Of a stretch of 57,432 nucleotides of DNA, positions 1 through 8,786 are shown piece by piece. Under the pieces are notes generated by a model, which was given only the letters and a program-made list of their open reading frames with translations, ran no database searches and was not told the DNA's origin. Within the stretch, counting starts at the first letter, position 1; the number at the start of each line of letters is the position of its first letter. The DNA lies in contig JAJDNO010000015.1 in NCBI GenBank assembly GCA_022340615.1, positions 1 through 57,432 of the forward strand, in the 5' to 3' direction. Both the position numbers and the translations under genes were made by a program. This stretch comes from Gallionella sp. GTDB lineage: Bacteria; Pseudomonadota; Gammaproteobacteria; Burkholderiales; Gallionellaceae.

Positions 1-1
1 G

Positions 2-106
2 GTGCAGGGGTTTTTCATCGCGATGACCATGGTCCTGCCCATGGATCCGGAAGAGGTCGAGTTCGTCGAAGGCCGCTTGCGCGCGCTGTCTGAACAGATC
101 GGCTGA
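2..106 (+). CDS. C-terminal end of an unidentified protein (partial)
   Basis: An open frame enters from the left edge and stops at TGA 104-106, giving 34 residues that end in ALSEQIG. The piece has a hydrophobic stretch followed by an acidic, probably helical tail (DPEEVEFVEGRL). Too little is visible to name a family. It is followed by about 95 bp of AT-richer spacer before the next gene, so it may be the last gene of an upstream unit. Confidence 0.45.
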   Translation: MQGFFIAMTMVLPMDPEEVEFVEGRLRALSEQIG

Positions 107-200
107 CGCGTTATGCAGGAATAATCATATGCGGGGCTGTCCATGCCGCAATATAGAACTGTTATATTTCTGTGCCGATAATTATGCGAAGTGAACTGAT

Positions 201-812
201 ATGAATCCGATTAAATGGGACGGCAAGGCGGTCTATCCAACCAAGGTGGTCTGCATCGGCAGGAATTATGCCGAACACATCAAGGAGTTTGACAACGAGC
301 CCAATCAGGATCCGGTCATCTTCATCAAACCGAACTCGGCCATTTCGAGCGAGGTCCATTCCAGCCAGTCCGAGCTGATTCATTACGAGGGCGAGATCAC
401 TTTTCTGATCGAGGCGGGTGAATTGCGGGGCATCGGGTTCGGTCTGGATCTCACCAAGCGGGATCTGCAGTATCAATTGAAGAACAAGGGATGGCCGTGG
501 GAACTCGCCAAGGCGTTTGATCGCTCGGCTGTATTCAGCGATTTCGTCGCTTTCGATGGCGGCGTCAGCACGCTTAGGATGGAGTTTTATATCAATGATG
601 TGCTGGTTCAGCACGGCAACTATGACCTGATGCTGAGCAAGCCGGCGCAGATGCTGGTCTATGCAAAAAGTTTCCTGACCCTGGAAGATGGCGATCTGCT
701 GATGACCGGCACACCAAAGGGAGTCGGCCCGGTCAATCCCGGCGACCGCTATCTCGGCAGGATATTCGAGAAAGACAGGCTGATCGTTGAAGGCGCCTGG
801 GTAGTGAAGTAG
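201..812 (+). CDS. Fumarylacetoacetate hydrolase (FAH) family protein
   Basis: This 203-residue protein has the FAH fold signature: GRNYAEH near residue 21, a metal-binding ExE pair (E63, E65 in HYEGEITFLI), the GLDLTKRD segment (D83) and the late MTGTPKGVGPV motif. Length and motifs match the small YcgM/FAHD1-like group, which hydrolyses or decarboxylates acylpyruvates and oxaloacetate-like compounds in the cytoplasm using Mg2+ or Mn2+. The usual KSFD motif of FAHD1-like members is replaced by KAFDRSA, so substrate cannot be assigned. The next gene (DUF1330) lies 52 bp downstream on the same strand and may be co-transcribed. Confidence 0.85.
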   Translation: MNPIKWDGKAVYPTKVVCIGRNYAEHIKEFDNEPNQDPVIFIKPNSAISSEVHSSQSELIHYEGEITFLIEAGELRGIGFGLDLTKRDLQYQLKNKGWPWELAKAFDRSAVFSDFVAFDGGVSTLRMEFYINDVLVQHGNYDLMLSKPAQMLVYAKSFLTLEDGDLLMTGTPKGVGPVNPGDRYLGRIFEKDRLIVEGAWVVK

Positions 813-864
813 CCGTGGCCGGAAGCGGCGCGCAACAGACCGGATCATCGTAAAGGAGACGAAC

Positions 865-1167
865 ATGCCCAAAGGCTACTGGATCGTACGCGCCGACGTT
901 GCGGACCAGCAAAAATACAATGCGTATATTGCAGCCAATGCCGAGCCGTTCAGGAAGTACGGCGCGCGATTTCTGGTGCGCAGCGGACAATTCGAGAATC
1001 CCGAGGGTGAAAGCCGGTCCCGCAATGTGGTGATCGAATTTCCCAGCTATCAGGCCGCGCTGGATTGCTGGAAATCGCCCGAATACCAGCAGGCGATCAA
1101 ACTGCGGCAGCCTGTTTCCAAGCTGGATATGGTCATCATCGAGGGATATGAAGGCGCGCAACCCTGA
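865..1167 (+). CDS. DUF1330 domain protein
   Basis: The 100-residue protein begins MPKGYWIVRADV and continues with the DUF1330 pattern: an aromatic-rich first strand, a helix with YIAANAEPFRKYGARFLVR, a central strand reading VVIEFPSYQAALDCW, and a SPEYQQAI helix. DUF1330 proteins are small alpha/beta ferredoxin-like barrels with no settled function. The start at 865 is preceded by AAAGGAG (851-857), a good ribosome-binding site. It follows the FAH-family gene closely, a pairing that hints at catabolism of small carboxylic acids, but this is inference. Confidence 0.85.
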   Translation: MPKGYWIVRADVADQQKYNAYIAANAEPFRKYGARFLVRSGQFENPEGESRSRNVVIEFPSYQAALDCWKSPEYQQAIKLRQPVSKLDMVIIEGYEGAQP

Positions 1168-1190
1168 ATGGATGAGTATGCCTTTTGAGG

Positions 1191-1676
1191 TCAGGTTTTG
1201 CGGCGCTTGTGCGGGAAAGGCTTGCCCGTCCTGACCAGTTCCCTGGTGGGGATCCAGGCAGGCTTGGGTTTGTCGATCAGCCAGCTTCTGCCTGAGCCCC
1301 TTGCTTTCCGGAACGCCTGCAAAGCGGCCAGCAACTGATCCGGGTGTACCAGAATCGCCGCATGTTCGCCATTCAGCCGGTAATCGGCGAGATGTTCCTT
1401 GAGACGATAGATTTTCTTCGCGGTGTCATCATTCTTGCGCTGATTCTCCATCATCTGCTGCGCATCGGCCGAGAGTGTATAGCCTCCGTTAATCTCGACT
1501 ATCAGGCCGTAGGCCGACAACCTGGCGAACGCATCCGATAATTTATTCGCTGAAGGGATAGTGCCCTGCGCCAGATCGATTGCCGTGATGACTTCGAGCA
1601 GATCGGCGGGCCGCCGCTTGGACGCGACCGACAGGGACAATAAAAGAAGCGCATCAACATCGTGGACTGGGTACAT
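1191..1676 (-). CDS. Conserved hypothetical protein, possible winged-helix N-terminus
   Basis: The 161-residue protein starts MYPVHDVDALLLL. Residues about 5-75 look like a winged-helix fold (a helix rich in leucine, a KLSDAFARLSAYGLI recognition-helix-like segment, then a GGYTLSADA wing). The rest is basic, ending in PHKRRKT, which would suit nucleic-acid binding. I do not recognise a named family. It is transcribed in the same direction as psd, 85 bp downstream of it, and converges with the DUF1330 gene (24 bp between stops). Confidence 0.6.
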   Translation of the reverse strand: MYPVHDVDALLLLSLSVASKRRPADLLEVITAIDLAQGTIPSANKLSDAFARLSAYGLIVEINGGYTLSADAQQMMENQRKNDDTAKKIYRLKEHLADYRLNGEHAAILVHPDQLLAALQAFRKARGSGRSWLIDKPKPAWIPTRELVRTGKPFPHKRRKT

Positions 1677-1699
1677 CGTGAACCTTTACTGAACATGTG

Positions 1700-1718
1700 C
1701 GCGTCCAATCAGGACGCG
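1700..1718. other. Inverted repeat in the leader of the 1191-1676 gene
   Basis: CGCGTCC (1700-1706) and GGACGCG (1712-1718) form a perfect 7-bp stem with a 5-nt loop. It sits between the psd stop and the start of the minus-strand hypothetical gene. No T-tract follows on the minus strand, so a classical terminator is unlikely. It could be an mRNA hairpin or a dyad operator. Confidence 0.35.
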
Positions 1719-1761
1719 GGGAGTGTAATGGGGACAGCTTGAATTGCCATCCTTGCGATCG

Positions 1762-2607
1762 TCAGGGTTTGCTGCCCATCGCCTCGCCCAGGCATACCGC
1801 GCGTGCGTGCGACCATTCCGGATTGAAGCGCAGCGTGTCTTGCGGAAACAGCATCACCACCGTGGAGCCGAGCAGGAAGCGTCCCATCTCCTCGCCCTTG
1901 TTCAGCGTGATCTCCTTGTCGTCGTAACGCCACTCGCGCACCGTGCGCGAACGCGGCGGGTTGACCACGCCATGCCATGCCGTGGCCATGCTGCCGACGA
2001 TGGTGGCGCCGACCAGCACCAGCACAAATTGACCGAACTCTCCATCGAACACGCACACCACCCGTTCGTTGCGCGCGAACAGTCCCGGCACGCCGCGCAC
2101 AGTCTTCGGGTTGACCGAGAACAGCGCGCCCGGCACATAAATCATCCGCCGCAGGCGTCCGGAGCACGGCATGTGGATGCGGTGATAATCCCTGGGGCTC
2201 AGGTAGAGCGTGGCAAAGCTGCCGTCCGCAAACTGCGCGGCCAGCTCCGCATCGCCGCCGACCAGCGCGGTAGCGGTGTAGCTGTGCCCCTTGGCCTGGA
2301 AGATGTCGCCGTGTTCGATCGCGCCGACCTGGCTGATCGCGCCATCCACCGGGCAGATGAAATCGGCATCGGCGAGCGGTCGCGCGTCTGCGCGCAACGG
2401 CCGCGTGAAAAATTCGTTGAAGCTGGCATAGCTCGCGATGTCGGAATTCGCCGCTTCCTGCATGTTCACCCCGTAACGCGCGACGAAGCGGCGGATCACT
2501 GCAGTGGTCAGTCCGCCCAGCCTGGCATTGGCGAACTTTCCGGCCAATGCGGTGAGCGCCTGCTTTGGCATCAGGTATTGCGGCAATACAGCCAAACGAT
2601 CTGTCAC
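1762..2607 (-). CDS. psd: Phosphatidylserine decarboxylase proenzyme
   Basis: The 281-residue proenzyme makes phosphatidylethanolamine from phosphatidylserine at the inner membrane. The self-cleavage motif LGST is at residues 246-249 (S248 would become the pyruvoyl group), and the other catalytic residues are visible as D88 in CPVDG and H145 in HRIHMP. The FNEFFTRPL segment (63-71) is typical of the family. Length equals that of usual proteobacterial Psd. It is divergent from the AI-2E-type permease gene, and about 180 bp separate the two starts. Confidence 0.95.
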   Translation of the reverse strand: MTDRLAVLPQYLMPKQALTALAGKFANARLGGLTTAVIRRFVARYGVNMQEAANSDIASYASFNEFFTRPLRADARPLADADFICPVDGAISQVGAIEHGDIFQAKGHSYTATALVGGDAELAAQFADGSFATLYLSPRDYHRIHMPCSGRLRRMIYVPGALFSVNPKTVRGVPGLFARNERVVCVFDGEFGQFVLVLVGATIVGSMATAWHGVVNPPRSRTVREWRYDDKEITLNKGEEMGRFLLGSTVVMLFPQDTLRFNPEWSHARAVCLGEAMGSKP

Positions 2608-2785
2608 GATAATTTCCCGTTACGATGAATCGTGCATTATAGCGGCTGCACCGCGCGTCACTTTATCTGTTTTCGGCGATGGATCGGTTCAGCACGGTCC
2701 GGGAAATCGGCTACCATGCGAATTTGCCGGCCCTGAACAGATAGCGGACCGGCCGGTTTTCCGGAATCAGTTTGAGGTAAGGACC

Positions 2786-3889
2786 GTGGAAAAACGATTC
2801 GAATATTCCGTTCAGCTTGTCGCCGTGTTCGTTCTGGTGGCGGGCTGCTTTCTGGTGCTGAGGCCGTTTCTGGCGGCGATGCTGCTTGCGCTGGTGGTGT
2901 GTGTTTCGACCTGGCCGCTTTATCTCCGGCTATTGCGCAGCATGAAAGGCCGGCAGAACATCGCCGCGCTGACGATGACGCTGTCACTGGTGCTCGTGGT
3001 GATCCTGCCTTTGGCACTGGTCGCATACAATCTGGCAGACAACGTTACCGCCTTTTACGACTGGGTCAGGCAGGCTACGGAGGCCGGTCCGCCGGTTCCG
3101 CCGGCCTGGCTGAAGGAGATTCCGGTCGTCGGCGGGTCTGCCGATTCGTATTGGCACCAGATCGCAATTGATCCGGAGGCGAGGACTGCGCTGGTGAACC
3201 ACCTGCTGGACCCGACCAGGCGATTCCTGCTTGCCGGCGGAATACTGCTGGGGCGCGGCGTGGTGGTCATGAGCCTGGCGGCATTCGTCAGTTTCTTTTT
3301 CTATCGCGATGGCATCGCATTGACGCGTTTTCTCAGCGGCGCGATGGATCGGGTGGCCGGAATCCATGAGGAGAACGTACTCGGCATAGTCAGGAACACC
3401 GTGCGGGGCGTCATGTACGGATTGCTAGGCACTGCGCTGGCACAGGGCATCGTTGCAACGATCGGCTTTTTCATCGCGAGCGTGCCTGCCGCGCTGCTGC
3501 TGGGCGTCGCCACTGCGGTACTTTCGCTGCTTCCGATCGGGCCGCCGCTGATATGGGGCAGCGCGACCGTCTGGCTGTTCTACCAGGGTTCGGTGGGCTG
3601 GGGCATCTTCATGCTGCTATGGGGCGTATTCCTGATCAGCGGCGTGGACAACGTGGTGAAACCGCTGCTGATCAGCCACGGCAGCAAATTGCCATTCATC
3701 CTGATCCTGTTCGGCGTGATGGGCGGCGTGCTTGCGTTCGGCTTTGTCGGCGTGTTCATCGGGCCGACACTGCTTGCGGTCGGATACAGCCTGGTGCAGG
3801 AATGGGTGGCCAGTCCGCGGTATTCAGTATCCCAGCGCCCTCGCGACCTGATAGAACGCGAAGCTGACCAGCCACGCGAGCCCGAGTGA
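2786..3889 (+). CDS. AI-2E family transporter (YdiK/PerM-like membrane protein)
   Basis: A multi-spanning membrane protein of 367 residues with the AI-2E transporter arrangement: N-terminal helices (VFVLVAGCFLVLRPFL), a soluble insert about residues 95-150, and four to five C-terminal helices including the LPIGPPLIWG region. The family exports or moves varied small molecules; the name AI-2E is historical and does not prove autoinducer export. The GTG start at 2786 is chosen because GAGGTAAGG stands just before it and the family N-terminus begins there; an in-frame ATG farther upstream (2504) would add an implausible leader across the psd promoter. Its 3' end overlaps feoB by 66 bp tail to tail. 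Confidence 0.85.
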   Translation: MEKRFEYSVQLVAVFVLVAGCFLVLRPFLAAMLLALVVCVSTWPLYLRLLRSMKGRQNIAALTMTLSLVLVVILPLALVAYNLADNVTAFYDWVRQATEAGPPVPPAWLKEIPVVGGSADSYWHQIAIDPEARTALVNHLLDPTRRFLLAGGILLGRGVVVMSLAAFVSFFFYRDGIALTRFLSGAMDRVAGIHEENVLGIVRNTVRGVMYGLLGTALAQGIVATIGFFIASVPAALLLGVATAVLSLLPIGPPLIWGSATVWLFYQGSVGWGIFMLLWGVFLISGVDNVVKPLLISHGSKLPFILILFGVMGGVLAFGFVGVFIGPTLLAVGYSLVQEWVASPRYSVSQRPRDLIEREADQPREPE

Positions 3890-5611
3890 CCAGACCAGCG
3901 ACAGCAGCGTGAAACGGGTCTGCTTGGATTCGCTTTGCAGCGTGGCAACGGTGGCGAGGCAGGGCGTGTAGAGCAGCGTGAACAGCATGAAACTGTAGGC
4001 CTGTACCCAGTCGAGCTGCTGGCCGAGCGCGCCGCTGAGTGCCGTGCCGCTCAGCCCGTAGATCACCGCGAGCGCGCCGATCACGATTTCCTTGGCGATG
4101 AAGCCGAAGATCAGCGCGATGGTCAGTTGCGAATTGATCCCGATCGGCGCGAACATCGGTTGCAGCGCGCTTCCTATCATCCCGGCGAGCGTGCCAGGGC
4201 CGGCGGGGGCGGCGGACAGCGGCAGATGGGTGAGCAGCCACACCATTACCACCCCGGCTACGATGAACTTGGTCGCGCGGCGCAGGAAGTGCCGCACCTC
4301 AACCCAGCCGCGCAGCACCATCTGGCGCAGCGTGGGGAAGCGGTAAGGCGGAAGTTCCAGCACGAATGGCTCGTTGTTTTTGAAGCGGTTCTTGAAAATC
4401 AGCGCGGTGAGTATCGCGGTGGCAAAACTGAACAGGTACAAGCTGAACAGCACCACCGGCGCGGCGCTGGCCGAGAACAGCGCCGCGCTGAAGAATATGA
4501 ATACCTGCAGGCGCGCCGAACACAGCGAGAACGGTATCACCAGCATCGTGAGCAGCCTCATCGCGCGCGACCGCATTACGCGCGTGCCCATCAGCGCGGG
4601 GACGTTGCAGCCAAAACCCATCAGCAGCATCACGAAGCCGCGCCCGTCCAGCCCGAGTCGCGCCATCAGCGCGTCCATCAGGAAAGCAGCGCGCGACAGA
4701 TAGCCGCTGTCCTCGACCATCGCCATGAACAGGAAGAACAGCACGATCACCGGCACGAATGCCGCGACGGTGGCCACGCCGTTGTATAGGCCATCCAGCA
4801 GGAAACCCTGGATTGCATGCGGCAGGCCGGCCAGCAGCGGCACCAGCGCGGCCTCCCTGAGCCAGGTGAACGCGGCGGCGATGCCGGCCTGGACCGGCTG
4901 GCCAAACATGAAGATGCCCTGGAACAGCAAATACATCACCGCGAAAAAGATCGGCAGCCCCAGCCACGGATGCAGCAGCACGCTGTCCAGTTTTTCGGTA
5001 AGTTTGTCCGACAGCCGCGCGGGGACCTGCACGGTATGCTTCAGCACGCGCGCCATTTCAGCTTCGAGATGCTGGTCCTGTTCCAGCTGGCTGCGCAGCT
5101 GTTCGGCCATGCCGGGGGTCGGATAGCGCAGTGCCCGGGTGATCGCCTGCAGCGCCTGCGGGTAGCCGCTGCCGTATTTTGCACTGAGCAGGAAGATCGG
5201 CATTTCCAGCAGCGCGGACATTTTCGCGACATCGACGCTGATGCCGAATTTCTTCGCTTCGTCCGCCATGTTCAGGATCACCACGAGGTTGATGTTGAGC
5301 TGTTTTAGCTGCAGCAGCAGGCTGATCTGGCGTTCGATCTGGGTTGTATTGACGATGACCAGCGCGAGGTCGGGGACGTTGTCGTGCAGGAAATGGCGCA
5401 CCACCTGTTCGTCGTCGGAAAAGCCGTGCAGGTCGTAGATGCCCGGCAGGTCGATGATCTCGACCATGTCTTCGCCCAGCAATATCTTGCCGCTGAGCAG
5501 TTCGACAGTGATGCCGGGCCAGTTGCCCACGCGCGCCGCGCCGCCGGTCATCCGGTTGAACAGCGTGGATTTGCCGGTGTTGGGCATGCCCAGTAGCGCG
5601 ATTCGCTTCAT
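3824..5611 (-). CDS. feoB: Ferrous iron transporter FeoB
   Basis: The 595-residue protein has an N-terminal GTPase domain (G1 GMPNTGKST 8-16, G3 DLPG 54-57, G4 NMAD 114-117), then a membrane domain with two Gate-like halves (VAAFVPVIVLFFLFMAMVED and FIAKEIVIGALAVIYG). It imports Fe2+ across the inner membrane. It is clearly shorter than the roughly 770-residue E. coli protein; the loss seems spread over the linker and the C-terminal helices rather than from a frameshift. The start lies 2 bp after the feoA stop, so the two genes form one operon. No feoC is visible. Confidence 0.93.
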   Translation of the reverse strand: MKRIALLGMPNTGKSTLFNRMTGGAARVGNWPGITVELLSGKILLGEDMVEIIDLPGIYDLHGFSDDEQVVRHFLHDNVPDLALVIVNTTQIERQISLLLQLKQLNINLVVILNMADEAKKFGISVDVAKMSALLEMPIFLLSAKYGSGYPQALQAITRALRYPTPGMAEQLRSQLEQDQHLEAEMARVLKHTVQVPARLSDKLTEKLDSVLLHPWLGLPIFFAVMYLLFQGIFMFGQPVQAGIAAAFTWLREAALVPLLAGLPHAIQGFLLDGLYNGVATVAAFVPVIVLFFLFMAMVEDSGYLSRAAFLMDALMARLGLDGRGFVMLLMGFGCNVPALMGTRVMRSRAMRLLTMLVIPFSLCSARLQVFIFFSAALFSASAAPVVLFSLYLFSFATAILTALIFKNRFKNNEPFVLELPPYRFPTLRQMVLRGWVEVRHFLRRATKFIVAGVVMVWLLTHLPLSAAPAGPGTLAGMIGSALQPMFAPIGINSQLTIALIFGFIAKEIVIGALAVIYGLSGTALSGALGQQLDWVQAYSFMLFTLLYTPCLATVATLQSESKQTRFTLLSLVWSLGLAWLVSFAFYQVARALGY

Positions 5612-5612
5612 G

Positions 5613-5864
5613 TTATCTGAGTTGCACCTTGATCTTGTCTGCCTCGCTGCGCCGCAGCATCACGTCGGTGGTGCCGATGCGGACCTGCAGCGGTCCGGAG
5701 AAGCTGGCTTTGCGTATCATCTCGATCTGCTTCCCGGTGCGAAAACCCAGTGCCAGCAGGCGCAGATGCAGCGCTTCGTCGGCGTGTATCGAAACAATGG
5801 TGGCGGTGTCGCCGGAACGCATCGCGGTCAGCGTTGTTGCGGAGACCAGAGTTGTTGCAGACAT
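5613..5864 (-). CDS. feoA: Ferrous iron transport protein A
   Basis: An 83-residue SH3-like FeoA protein: LRSGDTATIVSIHADE-like first strands, the LRLLALGFRTGKQIEMIRKA core, and a VRIGTTDVMLRRSEADKI end. FeoA is a small cytoplasmic partner thought to help FeoB work. It is the first gene of the feoAB operon. About 140 bp lie between its start and dapA; a short dyad TTCAC-N5-GTGAA (5897-5911) lies there, but I do not see a convincing Fur box. Confidence 0.92.
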   Translation of the reverse strand: MSATTLVSATTLTAMRSGDTATIVSIHADEALHLRLLALGFRTGKQIEMIRKASFSGPLQVRIGTTDVMLRRSEADKIKVQLR

Positions 5865-6004
5865 AGTAATGCTTAAGTGAAGAGTGGCGGCATTATTTCA
5901 CTTCGCGTGAATTTTGTCGCGCCGCCGGTAGGGGGCGATCCCAAATTACGGTAGAATGCCCCCCTTTATTATTCGGCTGGTCCCAACAAATGATCGAGGG
6001 AAAA

Positions 6005-6883
6005 ATGATCAAAGGCAGTATTGTTGCAATCGTTACTCCGATGCTGGAAGACGGCAGTCTTGACCTGGCGGCATTCCGCGCGCTGATCGATTTCCATGCC
6101 GATCAGGGTACGGATGGCATCGTCGTGGTCGGCACAACCGGCGAATCGCCCACGGTCAATGTGGAAGAACACGAACTGCTGATCGCCGAGGCGGTGAAGC
6201 ACGCCGCGAAGCGCATACCCATCATTGCCGGAACCGGTGCGAATTCGACCCGCGAAGCGATCGAACTGGCCGCGTTCTCGAAAAAGGCCGGTGTGGACGC
6301 ATCGCTGTCGGTGGTTCCCTATTACAACAAACCGACCCAGGAAGGCCTGTATCTGCACTTCAAGGCGATCGCGGAGGCGGTGGACATGCCGCACATCCTG
6401 TACAACGTGCCAGGGCGCACCGTCGCCGACATGAACAATGACACGGTGCTGCGACTCGCGCAGATACCCAACATCGTCGGCATCAAGGATGCGACCGGCA
6501 ATATGGATAGAGGCAGTGACCTGTTGCGGCGCGCGCCGAAAGATTTTGCGGTTTACAGCGGCGACGATGCCAGCACGCTGGCACTGATGCTGCTGGGTGC
6601 GCACGGCGCGATCTCGGTGACGGCGAATGTCGCGCCGAAGCTGATGCACGAGATGTGCGCCGCAGCGCTGAACGGCGAAGTCGCCACGGCACGGGAGATC
6701 AATTTCCGCCTGCTCGGACTGCACCGCAACCTGTTCGTCGAAGCCAACCCGATTCCGGTGAAATGGGCGGTGTCGCGCCTGGGCCTGATGAAAAATGCGC
6801 TTCGGCTGCCGCTGACCCCCCTGACGGCGGCGGCTCACCCCAAGGTTGAGTCGGCGATGCGCGAAGCGGGCGTGCTCAATTGA
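6005..6883 (+). CDS. dapA: 4-hydroxy-tetrahydrodipicolinate synthase
   Basis: The enzyme condenses pyruvate with aspartate semialdehyde, the first dedicated step to lysine and meso-diaminopimelate. The start at 6005 gives 292 residues, the family's usual length, with GAGGGAAAA just before it; an in-frame ATG at 5990 is less likely. Visible active-site features are T44-T45 (GTTGES), Y133 (ILYNVPGR) and Schiff-base K161 (GIKDATGN). bamC follows directly, the same order as in many proteobacteria. Confidence 0.96.
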   Translation: MIKGSIVAIVTPMLEDGSLDLAAFRALIDFHADQGTDGIVVVGTTGESPTVNVEEHELLIAEAVKHAAKRIPIIAGTGANSTREAIELAAFSKKAGVDASLSVVPYYNKPTQEGLYLHFKAIAEAVDMPHILYNVPGRTVADMNNDTVLRLAQIPNIVGIKDATGNMDRGSDLLRRAPKDFAVYSGDDASTLALMLLGAHGAISVTANVAPKLMHEMCAAALNGEVATAREINFRLLGLHRNLFVEANPIPVKWAVSRLGLMKNALRLPLTPLTAAAHPKVESAMREAGVLN

Positions 6884-6909
6884 AAATGCTGTATAGCCGG
6901 AGAGTAACA

Positions 6910-7587
6910 ATGAAAGTTTTGCAGTTGGCAATATCGGGTGTGGTGCTGTTTTCACTGGCAAGTTGCAGCCTGTTCGGGAGCAGCAAACAGATCGATTACG
7001 CTTCCTTGGCGAAAAGCAGACCTCCGCTGAAGGTTCCCCCGGATCTAAATCCTCCCGTTGGCGATGATCGTTACCAGATACCTCCCGGTGCATTCGCATC
7101 CGCGAGCGCGTCGGCAGATCTGGGGCAGGTCCCGACAATCGTTGCCGTCGGCAATGCGAATTCTTCCGCTCACGCAGCCAGTGCTGTAACGGCAAATTCC
7201 GCGACGGCGGTCGGCACACTTGAACCGGCAGGATCGGCCAGCCTGCGCGAGATATCCGGGAATAACACCATCATCGTGCTGAACGACCCGTTTGACCGTT
7301 CCTGGCGTAAAGTGGGTCTGGCCCTGGAAGGCGCGGGGCTGGTCGTCGAAGACAGGAATCGCGAGAAAGGCATTTACTACCTGCGTCCGGTCCGGCTGGA
7401 CAGGGGGTGGCTGGACAAACTGATGTTCTGGAAGAGCGACGAGGACACCAGCAGGCACTATCGCGTGAACGTGAAAGACGGCGGAGACACCTGCGAAGTG
7501 TCCATTACCGATCAGACCGGCGCAAGCAACAAGGTAAGCAAGCAGATGCTCGAGGCGATCTACAAGAACATCAATCAGCAGCAGTAA
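6910..7587 (+). CDS. bamC: Outer membrane protein assembly factor BamC
   Basis: A 225-residue lipoprotein with a signal peptide and lipobox LASC (C19), then a long flexible Pro/Ala/Ser-rich segment and one helix-grip domain (NDPFDRSWRKVGLALEGAGL onward). BamC is an accessory subunit of the BAM complex that folds outer-membrane beta-barrels. It is shorter than E. coli BamC (about 344 residues), and the missing part corresponds to the second helix-grip domain, which is common in betaproteobacteria. The start at 6910 is preferred over the ATG at 6880 because it gives the signal peptide directly and has GGAGAG upstream. Confidence 0.88.
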   Translation: MKVLQLAISGVVLFSLASCSLFGSSKQIDYASLAKSRPPLKVPPDLNPPVGDDRYQIPPGAFASASASADLGQVPTIVAVGNANSSAHAASAVTANSATAVGTLEPAGSASLREISGNNTIIVLNDPFDRSWRKVGLALEGAGLVVEDRNREKGIYYLRPVRLDRGWLDKLMFWKSDEDTSRHYRVNVKDGGDTCEVSITDQTGASNKVSKQMLEAIYKNINQQQ

Positions 7588-7600
7588 CGGCGATGCGCTG

Positions 7601-8395
7601 ATGGCCATGCGTTTCGCATCCCTGGGCAGCGGCAGCGAAGGCAACGCGCTGGTGGTAGCCTTCGGAGCCCAAGCCGCTGGCGCCCGACAGACCCGGGTGT
7701 TGATGGACTGCGGCTTCGGCCTGCAGGATACGGTCCGGCGTCTGGCCCGCCTGGATATGTCGCCCGGAGAACTGAGCGGCATTGTCGTGACCCATGAACA
7801 CGGCGATCATATCGGCGGGGTCGCACGGCTGGCACGCAAATACAATCTGCCGGTATGGCTTACGCATGGTACGCTGCGCGCCCAGGAAAAGGCGTTTGCC
7901 GGAATAGCCGATATCCGGGAAATCGATCCCCGGCAGGCTTTCGTGATCGGCGATATCGAGGTCATACCCTACCCTGTCCCGCACGATGCCGCCGAGCCGG
8001 TGCAATTCGTTTTCAGCGACGGCGCACGCCGACTGGGGGTGTTGACCGATACCGGGTGCAACACTGCGCATATCCAGCAGACATTGAGCGGTTGCGATGC
8101 GCTGGTGCTTGAGTGCAACCATGATCTTGAAATGCTGATGAACGGGGATTATCCGTACAGCCTCAAGCAGCGTGTCGGCGGACGGTTTGGCCATTTGAAC
8201 AACGATGAATCGGCAGGCATCCTGGCCAGCCTGAATATCAGCCGATTGCAACACCTGATTGCCGCCCATCTCAGCCGCAGGAACAATACCCCGGAACTTG
8301 CCATGACTGCGTTGAGTATCGCGGCCGGGTGCGAAGCGAGCTGGGTGGGGGTGGCAACCCAGGAAGACGGGTTCGGCTGGCGGGAAATCAGCTGA
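7601..8395 (+). CDS. MBL-fold metallohydrolase (YycJ/WalJ-like)
   Basis: This 264-residue protein has the metallo-beta-lactamase motif THEHGDH (64-70), a further D in LTDTGCN and a late H in LIAAHLSRRNN, so a two-metal site is likely intact. The start MRFASLGSGSEGNALVV (possibly from the second ATG at 7607) is typical of the YycJ-like group, which is thought to act on nucleic-acid ends. It follows bamC by 13 bp and is the last gene before a strong hairpin terminator. Confidence 0.87.
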   Translation: MAMRFASLGSGSEGNALVVAFGAQAAGARQTRVLMDCGFGLQDTVRRLARLDMSPGELSGIVVTHEHGDHIGGVARLARKYNLPVWLTHGTLRAQEKAFAGIADIREIDPRQAFVIGDIEVIPYPVPHDAAEPVQFVFSDGARRLGVLTDTGCNTAHIQQTLSGCDALVLECNHDLEMLMNGDYPYSLKQRVGGRFGHLNNDESAGILASLNISRLQHLIAAHLSRRNNTPELAMTALSIAAGCEASWVGVATQEDGFGWREIS

Positions 8396-8413
8396 AGACC
8401 GTGACCAGAGAAG

Positions 8414-8441
8414 AAAAAGCCGGCTTGCGCCGGCTTTTTTT
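8414..8441. terminator. Bidirectional rho-independent terminator
   Basis: GCCGGC (8419-8424) and GCCGGC (8429-8434) form a GC-rich stem with loop TTGC, flanked by an A-run on the left and a T-run on the right. It lies 19 bp after the MBL-fold gene and about 20 bp beyond the end of the converging lipoprotein gene, so it can serve both strands. Confidence 0.9.
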
Positions 8442-8463
8442 GATCGAGAATCCTGTTTCTACT

Positions 8464-8637
8464 TCATTGCTTCTTGTCGTCAGCAACATGGGCACCGACA
8501 GCCGATGTTGCCGCGGCAGTTGCCGGCGCGGCTGCAGGAGCAGCAGGAGCAGCAGGAGCAGCAGTTTCAGCGGATTTCTGGCCGCAAGCGGACAATGCAA
8601 GAGCCAGCAGAGTGACTACAAGCGCGATACGTTTCAT
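8464..8637 (-). CDS. Small Ala/Pro-rich lipoprotein
   Basis: A 57-residue lipoprotein precursor: MKRIALVV signal sequence, lipobox LSAC (C18), then a low-complexity AAP-repeat segment and a charged end DDKKQ. The start at 8637 is set by AAGGAAA seven bases upstream. It resembles the many tiny entericidin-like or linker-type lipoproteins of betaproteobacteria, but I assign no function. The coding repeat is a 9-bp tandem repeat at DNA level. Confidence 0.7.
   Translation of the reverse strand: MKRIALVVTLLALALSACGQKSAETAAPAAPAAPAAAPATAAATSAVGAHVADDKKQ
8534..8563. repeat. 9-bp tandem repeat inside the lipoprotein gene
   Basis: GCAGGAGCA occurs three times in perfect tandem (8534-8542, 8543-8551, 8552-8560) plus a partial copy. 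On the minus strand it encodes the tripeptide repeat of Ala, Ala and Pro. The in-frame unit means slippage would change length without breaking the frame. Confidence 0.85.
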
Positions 8638-8786
8638 TTTGGTTTCCTTGGAAAGTATGGTTGAGATACACAATAATTTACCCGGATTCAAATGCATCCA
8701 GAAGCAAAGCGGCAATGCACTCAAGATCGAAGGCGGCGCATTCTAGCAGGTAATATTAGGAAATCCAGATGTTCCGGAAATATTTT

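Noticed and set aside
5897-5911. Fur box upstream of feoA
   Set aside because: The TTCAC-N5-GTGAA dyad is short and does not match the Fur consensus.
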